In this document: in pieces, positions 23,132 to 34,170 of the stretch
How positions within the stretch are numbered: the stretch's first letter is position 1
How the letters are laid out: each line of letters opens with the position of its first letter
Source: Phoronis australis
Lineage: Eukaryota > Phoronida > Phoronidae
Assembly (NCBI GenBank): GCA_002633005.1
Contig: NMRA01001011.1
Span: 13,990-55,148 of the forward strand
Direction of reading: 5' to 3'
Length of the DNA stretch: 41,159 bases
Notes under the pieces: model-generated
The model's input: only the letters and a program-made list of their open reading frames with translations
The model's database searches: none
What the model was told of the DNA's origin: nothing
Made by a program: the position numbers and the translations under genes

Positions 23132-25640
23132 TGCATCATCCCACTAATAGATACCTACATTCCAAATTTTATGAAAATCTGTTCAAAACCTTTGAAGACA
23201 CAGAGGTAAATATAAAAAAAATTGCCACTAGGAGGCACTGCAGTAGTCAGATCCGTCCAAAAGTCGTGGTCATCTGTAGTCAACATCATATGAATATACT
23301 TGCAAAATTTAGTACAGATCCTGTAAATGGTTTAGGATATAAAGACAGGAGTGCAATAAATAACAAAACAATCAATAGGGGGCGCCAAACTAGTCAAAGA
23401 TATCGGAAAATCAGCACGAGCCATCTTCTTCAGAGTAGAAACATACATGCCAATTTTCACAATCATCCTTAGAGTCGTTTGGTTGATAGAGGAGTGGACA
23501 CCAAAGAACAGACTCGAAAACAAAACAAGAGCAACGCTTAGCGTCGAGATGCACTCACGAATGCACTGCAAACCGTGTGTTTCTAGAGTTGTTTATTTCT
23601 ATCATAAAAATAACCACTAGATGGGGCAAAACGTCCAATACATCTAAAAACAGAACATACCATCACTTCTTCAATAGAGAGCTATTTACCAAATTTCATG
23701 AAAATCTTCAAGGAACTTCAGAGAAACAAAGGAAAACCAAAAAAAAGAAATTGCCACAAGGGGGCAAAGAGTCCACTGAAAGTTGTCGTCTATTGTTAGC
23801 TTCATATAAATACACTTACTAAGATTAATAAAGATCCTGCAGCGGGTTTAGAAGTTACACCTATTGGCATAAAAAAATTACCACTAGGAGGCGCTACGAT
23901 ATATAAAGTTGTCATCATCAACTGTCCTCATCACATTGAGAACATAAACGCCAATTTTCAAAATCATCCTTAGAATGGTTTAGCTGATGGGGAGCTGGGC
24001 ACTTAAAACAGACTCGAAAACAGTAGAAATGGCCACTAGGTGGCGCAAAATATGCCAAATCCATCCAAAAACGGCAACATAGCGTCATCTCACCAATAGA
24101 TGTCTATATTCCATATTTAATGAAAATCCGTTGAGGACCTTTGAATATACACAGGTAAACGTTAAAAATTAAAATTGCCACCAGGGGCACATTGGTAGTC
24201 AGATCCACGCGAAAATTAACATCATGTAAAAACTTGCTAAGTTTACTAAAGATTCAGCATACGGTTTAGGACATACAACAATGGGCGCAAAAAAAAACTG
24301 CCACTAGGAGGTGCCACAGTGATCGAAAACGTCAGAAAATCATTGCCAGCCATCCCCTTCATAGTAAGAACATACATGCTTATTTTCAGGATCATCCTTG
24401 GAACGGTTTGGTTGATAGAAGGGTAGACGCAAAAAAAACAGACTTAAAAACAGTAACAACAGCGATGCAGAGCATTGAAATGCACCCACGAATGCATCGC
24501 AAATGGTGTGCTTTAGAGTTGTTTATTTGGCCATTGGATGGCGCAAAAATGTACATGGGAATATAGTCATTGCTTCTTTAATAGAAAGCTACACGCCAAT
24601 TTTCATAGAAGTCCATCATGGAACTTCAGAGAAACAAAGGAAAACGGAAAATGAATTTGCCACTAGGGGGCACACTGTTCATAGGATCCGCCTGAAAGTC
24701 GACATTGTCTGTGTTACCTTCATATAAATACACTTACTAACCAAATTTTAAGAAAGATCCTGCCGTGGGTTTAGGACAAACAGCTATGGGCCCAAAACAA
24801 AACAGAACTACCACTAGGAGGCACCACAGTAGTCAATGTTTTCATCGTCAACTGTCTCGTTCACACTGAGAACATATACGCCAATTTTCAAAACCATCCT
24901 TAGAATGATTTGGTTGATGGAAGCTCGGGTAGATGCCATAAAACAGGATAAAAACAGCAAAAATGGCCAATCGGTGGCGCAAAAAACCTCGATTCCATCC
25001 AAAAACAGCAGGACAGCATCATCTCACCAATAGATGCCCGCATTCAAAACTTTATGAAAATCCATTGAGGACCTTTGAAGATACAGAGGTAAACGTAAAA
25101 CTAAAATTGTCACCAGGGGGAACACCAGTAGCCAGATCCATCCCAAAATCATCATCGTCTATTGTCAACATCAAATAAAAACACTTGTTAATTTTAATAA
25201 AGATCCTGCAAACGGTTTTGCAGATACAGCCATGAGTGCAAAAAATGAAACTACCACTAGGAGGCGCAACAGTAGCCGAAGTCATCAGAAAATCATCGTC
25301 GGCCATCCACTTCATAGCAAGAACATATATGCCAATTTTCACAATCATGCTTAGAGCGCTTTGGTTGATAGAGGAGTGCACGCTAAAAAACACTCGAAAA
25401 CATAAAAAATGGCCATTACGTGGCGCAAACTAGGTCAAATCCACCTGAAAACGAAAAGATAGCCTCACCTCACTACCAAGTGCTTGTATGCCAAATAGTA
25501 TAAAAATACGTTGAGGACCTTTGCAGATACAGAGATAAACGTAAACAAATAAAATAGCCACGAAGTGGCAAACCTGAGTAATCAGATCTGTCCAAAAGTC
25601 GCCGCATCGTCCGTTGTCAACATTATATAAATGCACTTAC
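23132..25640 (+). repeat. Satellite family 2, segment 4
   Basis: Monomers resume within a C-class unit and continue with the standard plan. An exact C-class box is at 24031-24049. Family-1-related cassettes (GTTGAAATGCACCCACGAATGCATCGCAAATGG-like) occur near 23545 and 24475. It ends at 25640 at the TIR of the inverted 1.5-kb element. Open frames of up to 113 codons are read-through. Confidence 0.9.
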
Positions 25641-27356
25641 CGTATTCGCTGTAATAACTGTTCATGCCCCAATAAGCACCCCCTCATGTGTTTTCAGACT
25701 TTGCTTAATTAAGCGCCCAGTCCATGACCATGTACGTGCGAAAAATGCTTACCTACAGTCCTAAAATTCTACTGTAACAGTAGCGTCATCAATTTATCAA
25801 TAATATCTGACAGTCCTGAAAAAATTCATTGTTCGCAGAATTTGTAGACAACGAGCCTCGCTGCTATGTTGGTATTTAGCCATGACTATACACTTCAAAC
25901 TTCTGCCATGCCTCAAAACAAACACAAAGTTTTGCTGATCTTGCGAGGACCAGTGGTCTGGCCTTTCAGAACAGATGTAGTGTACTTGTCTACAGAATTA
26001 CTTTGTATTTCCCGCTTTCAACAAGAATCCAAACTTCTTTGTACATGTGAAAACCGCGAATCGAAGACTAATAAAAAGCTTGGCCCTTGTTAAAAGCACG
26101 TGGCCAGGAAGCGCGCACTACATACATGAACCAGTGTCATCAAAGACAGTCGGGAACTATCCATTCATAGCATACCATTGGCAAGAAATGAAAATTGGCA
26201 CTAATTTCCGACAGTTTCTAATACTATAAAAAATGTTTGCGTTATTTTTAAGATGAATTGTTTGATTAACCACAATTGGTGTTTTTAAGCCAAATATCCG
26301 ATAAAATGACCACTGACAATGAATGCTTACACACCCTTACACTGAAAAATAACTGTCATGTACGCATCCAGCCACACGGCGACTAATATGGGCCTTACCG
26401 AGACAAATGTCGAATGTTTTTAGCACATGAGACAGGCAAGTGCTGAATGACAGATGCTCTGGTTTAGGCCTACTGCTTGTGCAAACTTCTTTCGATACAA
26501 TGCACAAGTAGCTTGTTAGATTGCGTGGCTGTGGCCAAATGACGGTCTCTGCTCTGGCAAATGAACTCTGGTGACGCGCACGCGCTCGCTTACTCAATGC
26601 AGAAGAAACTTCAAAACAAACGTCACGTGACAACAACATGTGTGTTCGCCAAGACATTTTTCTCATGTTGCCGATCGTACGTAGATGGCACGATGTAGCG
26701 CAGATTTTTACTCAAACCTGCCTTTAATCCCAGTGGCGGATTTAGGGGGAGGCCAAGGGGGCCATTGCCCCCCCCCCTAACATTCTACCTGATACCATTT
26801 GGGAGTTCGGGTGCGCGCAAGCAGGGGATCGTCGGGAGTCAATAAACAACGCATAGGCCCTGAACAAACTGAGAAACCCCGTTTACTGTTTTTTAGTCAA
26901 CATGTCCAAATTCGAGGCCTCTGCATCCCCACAATTTAGGCTGGGTGCGCGCATCTGCCGAAATTCTGGTTATTCCTGTGCCCTGGCCCCCCCTAACTCA
27001 AAAGCCTGGATCCGCCCCTGAATCCCGACTCCACGGGAGCTTAAAAATCTTACGGCCGCTACTTGGAAAACTTAAGGAGGATTTCAGGTAATTTGTGTGA
27101 GTCAAAATTGTATTCTTATTCAAGCATTCAAGTCGCCATATCGACAATTGCGAGGCAGTCAGTGAGCGAGCTTTTGCCCTGGGATTTCAGCACAATTTTC
27201 TGTAAAATGATGGTAATTTAGCAGCAAAGTTTGATGGCAATGCACCACGGTTTTGTAGCAAGTCTTTCACAGATTACAGATACGTCACAGAGTTAGCGTA
27301 AATGTGATGAATCTTAGCTTACGATTTCACCCATTTTAGAGACCGGGTTTCAACAG
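25641..27356 (-). mobile_element. 1.5-kb TIR element, copy 2, inverted and end-truncated
   Basis: Reverse-complement relative of 16173-17677. The terminus CGTATTCGCTGTAATAACTG at 25641 matches the right end of copy 1. The opposite end stops at CCGGGTTTCAACAG, losing about 75 bp including the second TIR, and joins satellite through a GCGCC microhomology. A 290-bp hAT-like MITE is nested at 26731-27020 and is absent from copy 1. The frame 26666-26337 matches 16681-16914 (shared RARAXHQSSFARAETV) but with many substitutions and indels, so coding is doubtful. Confidence 0.82.
26731..27020. mobile_element. Nested hAT-like MITE, 290 bp
   Basis: The left end CAGTGGCGGATTTAGGGGG and the right end on the minus strand CAGGGGCGGATCCAGG are inverted repeats. 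It is flanked by a 5-bp duplication AATCC (26726-26730 and 27021-27025). Copy 1 of the host element provides an unfilled site (CTGCCGTGATCCCGACTCC on the matching strand, near 16575). Interior tracts of G and C resemble those of the 993-bp element, implying the same family. There is no coding capacity. Confidence 0.85.
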
Positions 27357-28872
27357 CGCCCAGTCGTCGGAAAATCATCGTCAACCATCCTCTTCATACT
27401 AAGAACATACATGCCAATTTTCACAATCATGCCTAGAGCGGTTTGGTTGATGGAGGGGTAGACGCTAAAAAACAGGCTTGAAAACAGTAAAAAATGGCCA
27501 CTAGGTGACGCAAACTACATAAACTCCATACGAAAACAAAAGGCTATCGTCGTCTCACTAATAGATGCCCGTATACCAAAGTTTGTGAAAATACGTTGAG
27601 TACCTCCGAAGATACAGAGGTGAGCATAAAAAACTAAAATTGCCACCAGGGGACACACCCGTAGTCGGAGAGGTCCGAAATTTGTAATCATCTGTCGTCA
27701 GCTTCATAGGAACACATCTGCGAAATCTCATCAAGATCCTGCCAGAGGTTTAGGAGATAGAGCTGCGGACGCCGGACGCCCAGACAGAGATGACGGCAAT
27801 ATGCAACCACATATATATGTCGGTGCATATAAATGGCAACTTAAGGTGGTGCAAAATACCTCGAACCCATCCGAAAACGGGAGGATATCGTCATCTCAAT
27901 TATACATGCCTATCTGCCAAGTTTTATGAAAATCATTTCAGGACCTTTGAAGATACAAAGGTAAACGTAAAAAACTACAATTGACACTAGGGGGCGCAAC
28001 TGTACACCGATCGATGCGAAAGTCCTTGTCGTTCCATGTCAACATCATATAAATATACTTGCTACATTTAATAAAGGATCCTGTTAACGGTTTAGGAGAT
28101 GCAGCTATGAGTGCAAAAAAAAACAAAACTGCCACTAGGAGGTGCCACAGTAGTCAAAGTTGTCGGAAAATCCTTGTTATCCGCCCTCTTTACACTAAGA
28201 ACACATATGCCAATTTTCAAAATCATACCCAGAGTGGTTTGGTTGATAGAAGGGCCGACGCTAAAAAACAGACTCAAAAACAGTAAACATGGCCACTAGG
28301 TGGCACAATGAACCTCGAATCCACCCAAAAACGAGGGGATGGTATCATCCCACTAATAGATGCCCAACTGCTAAATTTGATGAAAATCCGTTGACGATCT
28401 CCAAAGATACAGAGGCAAGCGTAAAATACTACAAGAGGAACCCTGAGTGTTGAAATGCATCGCAAATGGTGTGCATTTAGGGTTGTTTGTGTCATAAAAA
28501 TGGCCACTAGATGGCGCAACAACGTACAATCCATCCGAAAACAGGACATGTCATTGCTTCTTAAATAGAAAGCTTTTACACCAAATTTCATAGAAATCCA
28601 TCATGGAACTGCAGAGAAACAAACGAAAACAGAATAAAATGAAATTGCCACTTACGGGGATCTGCCTGAAAGTCGTCATTGTCTGTTGTTAGCTTCATAT
28701 ACATACACCTGCAAATTAAATTTGATAAAGATTCTGCAACGGGTTTAGGAGATACAGATGCCCGAACTCAAAATTTTATGAAACTCCGTTGAGAACCTTT
28801 GAAGATACAGAGGTAAATGTAAAATTAAAATTGCCACCAGGGGCACACCAACAGCCAATTTCATGAAGATGC
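27357..28872 (+). repeat. Satellite family 2, segment 5
   Basis: Starts inside a B-class monomer after the truncated TIR element. It includes a hairpin linker near 27805 and a family-1-related cassette near 28440. The last monomers (28750-28870) are shortened. It ends at the 19-bp TIR of the next element. No gene is seen. Confidence 0.88.
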
Positions 28873-31210
28873 CCAGGTGAGAATTTTACACATTTGACAA
28901 GGTCTGAAAACATGGAGTATTAAAACAGTGTGTCAAACATGTAAAACGTGGCATGTGAAATGTGTAAAATGTAGCATCAAACGTGTAAAATGTAGCGTGT
29001 CAAACGTGGCCAAAAACGTGTACTTTTCGTTCCAATAATAATCCACGTTTGACATGTTTAGCGTGTCAAACGTGGCGCTTTTGCCACGCTAGCGTGTAAA
29101 ATGTGGCGCTTTGCCACGCTAGCCCGTAATCTGTGTCATTGCCATGGTAGCGACCCCACATTTAGCCTGAGGCCGTGGACAAGCCATAATGTTCTTGTTT
29201 ATAGCAGTTCACCATGCACCAAGGGAATCCATACTGAAAGCAAATGTATCAAGGGATTTCTTCTTTAAAGACCTGGTCGCACGTGTTGTTAACCCTTATT
29301 ACATGGTTAGAGGATGTTATAAGGATCCAAGAAGTACCTACCCCATAACTAATACACAACCTGTACTCGCGCCACTCACGATTCGCACCCGAAGAACCAC
29401 CGCTATTTTGAACTTGCCGCGAACCCGGAAGTACAATTCATTCAGGAACCCAGGCCAAGAAAACGCCGTCAGTGCGACCAGAGCAGTGCCTGCAAACGGG
29501 TATAAAATAATCGACAACACGCCTTAATTTTAATGACATCAAATTCAGACAATTTTATTGAATTGGCTGAAGAAATGAGGCAAATAAATTTTGACAGAAA
29601 TTATTTTGCCAGACTCGGGACCGCAGCCTATCGGACCCGGTGCGGATCGAGACCAGACACTGGCGAACGTTAAATTCATGCGATTGCAAGCTGTTTTGTT
29701 GAAGTAAAATGTTCAAATCATAAATGCCGCATATATTCAAGGGTAGTTTCAGACACTTGCATGAAATTACGGGCTGGTTAGTCCTGTGTCACACTGCCGC
29801 GGCAGACCTTAGCTAGCCTACAAGACAGTGAAGACTATAGTCAAAATACAGCTTGTTAGTAGGCTTATACAGCTTTGTGCCAAGGCTACCCTTAGGCCTA
29901 ACTGGTTGCTGGCCACAGTGCTTGCTCAAACAAGGTTTATTTAGAACTTGGTACTTCTGGCGAACTGTGCAAAGTTGTTGGCTTTCAATAGATATTTGCC
30001 CAGACTTTGTATGAGCGCACCAAGCCTAAAAGAATGGGGGGCTGGAATTTTTGGGAACGTCTATCTTTTATCATAAGATTCAGAGGGTATGTTCAGAGCT
30101 ATGAATTGCAGACGCTAAATTTTGGTATTTCCTGTCTTCTAGTGGAATATTGTCTCACTTTCTACTTTTTTCGGAATTCGTGCTTCTCTGACTGAGGCAG
30201 ACCTTTTTCCAGTTCTCCAAAAAGGGGGCTCATTCAAGCACATAAGTATGACAAGTCCAATACAAAATGTTATCATTTTTTATTCATTAACCCAAAATGA
30301 TTCAAACTTTTAACATAATAAGTAACTTAAAATGCACAATACTTTACAACATTTAGCATTACAAACTTAAACACTACTCAACAGCAACAGTTTCCATGAT
30401 ATGAAAGTGGACATACATGTAACTANAAACCTCTACACACAATGTCTTATCCTCATTCAAGCCTACACAAAATGTGAGTTGATCCTATAACAACAATTAT
30501 GAATTGATATACTACTGAAGATGAGAGGCGTTCCAACTTCATATATTACCTGCACAGTCAACAGTTTCTACTGACTCGTGTTTTCTGTTACAACCCAACT
30601 TACCTGTTTAAAAGAAGGACCATTCGCAAGAAAATTTTATCAAGCTACTGTCAACCACAGTATATACATAGCATTCTTCTGTTAGAGCTGCATCACACTT
30701 GAAAACCATGCTTCATAAGTGCTCTCCTGAGACGACTGCACTCTCTGACAGCTAAACCAACTCTAACTCAGTATTTGGAAATTTGAAAAGGCAGTGAAAT
30801 CTTTTGTTGCAAATTCTTTCATGTTATTAAGGGCACATGTTTAGTCATTCAAATTGGGTGATTACCTCCCAGGGACCTTTTCAGAACTGCCAACCCTATT
30901 TAAATTGTATCTTTATTGAAGAGTTCTATCATATTTAACACGTTTGACACGCTACCATCTCAAAATTTTACACGTTTGACACACTAGCATGTCACATTTT
31001 ACACGTTTGATATATCGGCATGGAAAATTTTACACGTCTGACATGCTACAGTGGCAAATTTTACACGTTTGACATGCTAGCGTGGCACATTATTACACAA
31101 CTGACAAACGATCGTGTAAAATTTTAAACGTTTAACACCCAAGTGTGTCATGTTTTTACACGATTTTTACACCTTTGACACACTCAAGAGCGTGTAAAAT
31201 TCTCACCTGG
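28873..31210. mobile_element. 2.3-kb TIR element with subterminal repeats
   Basis: Perfect 19-bp terminal inverted repeats CCAGGTGAGAATTTTACAC at both ends. Inside each end, about 230-280 bp are filled with permutations of GTGTCAAACGTGTAAAATGTGGC, inverted between the ends (28890-29125 and 30935-31195), the arrangement expected for subterminal transposase-binding sites. No clear target duplication. The interior (29.16-30.93 kb) is AT-rich with frames up to 112 codons (29189-29527) that show no recognisable domain. It is probably non-autonomous; superfamily not assigned. One N at 30426 is not flanked by a duplication. Confidence 0.8.
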
Positions 31211-31273
31211 CTCTCGTCCCGTTTCATTTTGCTTGCGGCTGCCAAGGAGGGCCCGAGCCCCCTGGGCCCCCCA
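31211..31273. mobile_element. hAT-like end fragment
   Basis: CTCTCGTCCCGTTTCATTTT followed by GCGGCTGCCAAGGAGGGCCCG and CCCCTGGGCCCC aligns with the right end of the 993-bp element (8415-8480) but lacks the last TIR bases. It abuts the 2.3-kb element exactly, so that element probably landed in or beside a hAT-like copy whose other part is gone. Confidence 0.6.
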
Positions 31274-33115
31274 GACAATCATCCTTAGAGCCATTTGGTT
31301 GATAGAGGGGTGGATGCCAAAATTCAGACAAGAAAACAGTAAAAATGGCCACTAAGTGATGCAAACTACGTCAAATCCATACGAAAATGGGATGTTACCG
31401 TTATCTGACTAATAGATGCCTATATGCCAAATTTTATGACAATACATTGACGACCTTTGAAGATACAGAGGTAAATGTAAAAAATTGAAATTGCCACTAG
31501 GGGGCACACCGGTAGTCAGATCCATCCGAAATTCGTCGTCATCCATTGCCAACATCATATTAGTACACTTGCTAAATTTAATAAAAATCCTGCAATCGGT
31601 TTAGGAGATACAGCCATGGGTGTAAAAAAAACTGCCACTAGCAGGCACCACTGAAGACGAAATCGTTAGAAAATCATCATCTGCCGTCCTCTTCATAGTA
31701 AGAAAATACATGCCAATTTTCACAATCATCCTCAGAGGGGTTTGTTTGATAGAGGGGTTTGTTTGATAGAGGGGTTTACGCTAAAAAACAAACTCGAAAA
31801 CAGCAAAAAATGGCCACTAGGTGTTGCAAACTACGTTATATTCATCTGAAAATGGGATGATAGCGTCATCAGACCAATAGATGCCTATATTTCAATTTTA
31901 TGAAAATACAATGAGAACCTTTATACGGAGGTAAACACAAAATACTAAAATTGCTACTAGGAGGCGCACCGGCAGTTCCATCCATGAGAAAGTCGTCATC
32001 GTCTGTTGTCAACATTATATAAATACCTCCTTGTTAAATTTAGTAAAAATCCTGCAAACGGTTTAATAGATACAGCCATTGGTGCAAAAAACTGCCAATA
32101 GGAGGCACCACAGTAGTCGCAGTCATCAGAAAATCATCGTCAGCCATCCCTTTCATATTAGGAATATTCATGCCAATTTTCACAATCATCTTTAAAGCGG
32201 TTTGCTTGACAAAGGAGTGGATACCAAAAACAGACTCGAAAATAGTAAAAATGGCCACTAGGTGGTGGAAAATACCATCCGAAAATGGGAGGATAGCGTC
32301 ATCTCACAAACAGATGCTTATATTCCAAATTTTATGAAAATACATTGAGGACTTTTGAAGGTACAGGTAAAAATAAAAAAACTAAAATTGCCACTAGGGG
32401 GCACACCAGTAGTCAGATCCCTCCGAAAGTTGCTCATGCCCTCCCATCTACGAAAGGAACATATGTGCAAAATTTCATGAACATACATCAATCGGTTTAG
32501 GAGATACAGCCATGAGCGCGAAAAAATGTCAATAGGGAGGCACCACAGTAGTTGAAGTCATCGCCAAGTCGTATTGCCAGCCACCCTTTAGTCGTCAAAA
32601 TCATTGTCAACTTTTCTCTCCACACTACGAGCATACATGCCAATTTTCAAAATCATCCTTAGATTGGTTTGATTGATTGAGTAGCCAATGCCAAAAAACA
32701 GACTCAAAAACAGTAAAAATGGTCACTAGAATGTGAGGCAGTAGGAAGCGGGGGGGCCGGGGAGGGAGGGAGGGGGGTGGGGGGTGACGATACCAAGGGG
32801 ATAGCTTGGCAACGTCAAATTGGTTTGTGCCCCCCCAATGATTTTTTCCTTCCTACGGGAGTACAACATCATATCACTAGTAGATGCCCATATGCCAAAT
32901 TTATAAAAATCTGTACAGAACCTTTGAAGATACAGAGGTAAACGTAAAATTGCGCACTGGTGATCAGAACCATCCGAAAGGAACACAGGAGTAAAATTTT
33001 ATGAACATACATCAAAGGGATTTGGAGATAGAGCAGCGGACGCCAGACGAACGCTGGACCGACAGACAGGAATAAAGGCATAATGCGTCCACGTATAAAT
33101 ATACGGGTGCAAAAA
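31274..33115 (+). repeat. Satellite family 2, segment 6 (right end of the array)
   Basis: The final stretch of the box satellite, with exact A-class boxes at 31493-31510 and 32390-32407 and a C-class variant at 32253. GTTTGTTTGATAGAGGGG is locally duplicated at 31740-31775. A 116-bp G-rich insertion splits one monomer. The array ends with a degenerate hairpin linker near 33085, after which sequence becomes unique and intron-like. Confidence 0.88.
32741..32856 (+). mobile_element. Small G-rich insertion with 8-bp inverted ends
   Basis: GTAGGAAG at 32741 and CTTCCTAC ending at 32856 bracket a 116-bp stretch foreign to the satellite monomer. 32750-32784 holds six G-runs of 7, 4, 3, 3, 6 and 6 separated by one or two bases, a strong G-quadruplex pattern on the plus strand. 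It could be a MITE remnant; short inverted ends are the only support. Confidence 0.4.
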
Positions 33116-34170
33116 AATACAGACTGTCAGCAGCCACAGCCACAGCCAGAGATACCAACATTCATGAATCTGCCTGATTTCTAAACTATTCGCTTGACAA
33201 ATACAGAGGTGCAGAATGTCTCTTACCTCTCTAATGCCAGTGGAACACAGCTGCGTTATCAACTCAGGCCAAAAACTGAAAATAAAGAGACGTTCTGAAG
33301 TGACAGGACTAAATGAGAATCTGATTGTGAACATAGAAAATTTTAGCACTATTGGCAGATGTGCATCAACAGTCCTGTAAAACTTGAAAACTGTCACTGA
33401 ACATTGATAAAAGGCTTGAGCCTGTGAGTGAGTGCTTCACCGAAATGTGCAAAATGCCACTACACATCTGCCAGTATGCCTGATGTTGAGAAGCACCAGC
33501 ATCAAGGACCACCCACAGGTGCACTTAAAAGGGAACTGTATTTTATTCTGAATAAATTTTGGATATTTTCTATGAGCTGTTGATTAATTCCACAAATAAT
33601 TCAACATCAAAAAGTAAACTTAAGGCGATTTTTTTTTAAACGAGCCTATCTTATTTAGTCTCAAAGTGTGCGGAACGGTTCCGCACTTTTTTTATATCCA
33701 TTTAGGGCCATAAAAATGGTATGAAACAAATCTATACCGTACCCTAAACATGTTTAGAATGTTACACTTTTATTTCCTCTATTAGCATTTTCTTAATTAG
33801 AAGCTCAATTTCGCACTGACTGCGTAATATTCCGCACTTGCAGAATACTGTACAAATTTTGTGGAATACTGTGCTTGAGAAATATTATGCATATTTTGTG
33901 GAATAATAATCAAAATAATGATTTATTTTTAAAAATCAATGTGACAGTTGCAGAAGGGTTCCACAAACAGGAAAGTTTAACACAGGACTAAATTTTTTAA
34001 TTTTCTCCTGGCCAAATGAACATGAATTACATTCCATTGTCAATAACATTTGAAAGTATAATGTGCCCACTCTCAATAATTAATCAATGTGACATTTGCA
34101 GAATGGTTCCACATGCGGAACGGAATAGTTTTTTGGAGCACTCAATTTTTTTAATTCTCATACCCAATAG
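33116..34170. other. AT-rich non-coding stretch downstream of BIRC6-like exons
   Basis: No credible gene. GTGCGGAACGGTTCCGCAC at 33668-33686 is an inverted repeat with 9-bp arms and a one-base centre. Related motifs (GTGACAGTTGCAGAAGGGTTCC near 33941, GTGACATTTGCAGAATGGTTCC near 34089) begin the next repeat region. A possible short exon on the minus strand near 33225-33275 (between a TTTATTTTCAG acceptor and a GTAAGA donor) could not be matched to anything. Confidence 0.5.

Noticed and set aside
29189-29527. 112-codon frame in the 2.3-kb element
   Set aside because: No domain recognised, AT-rich surroundings and no second frame; length is within chance for an element of this size.
30426-30426. 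Single N as another haplotype join
   Set aside because: Flanks are not duplicated; it is more likely an ambiguous base.
33225-33275. Further BIRC6-like exon between TTTATTTTCAG and GTAAGA
   Set aside because: The short reading has no convincing match to the expected next BIRC6 segment.
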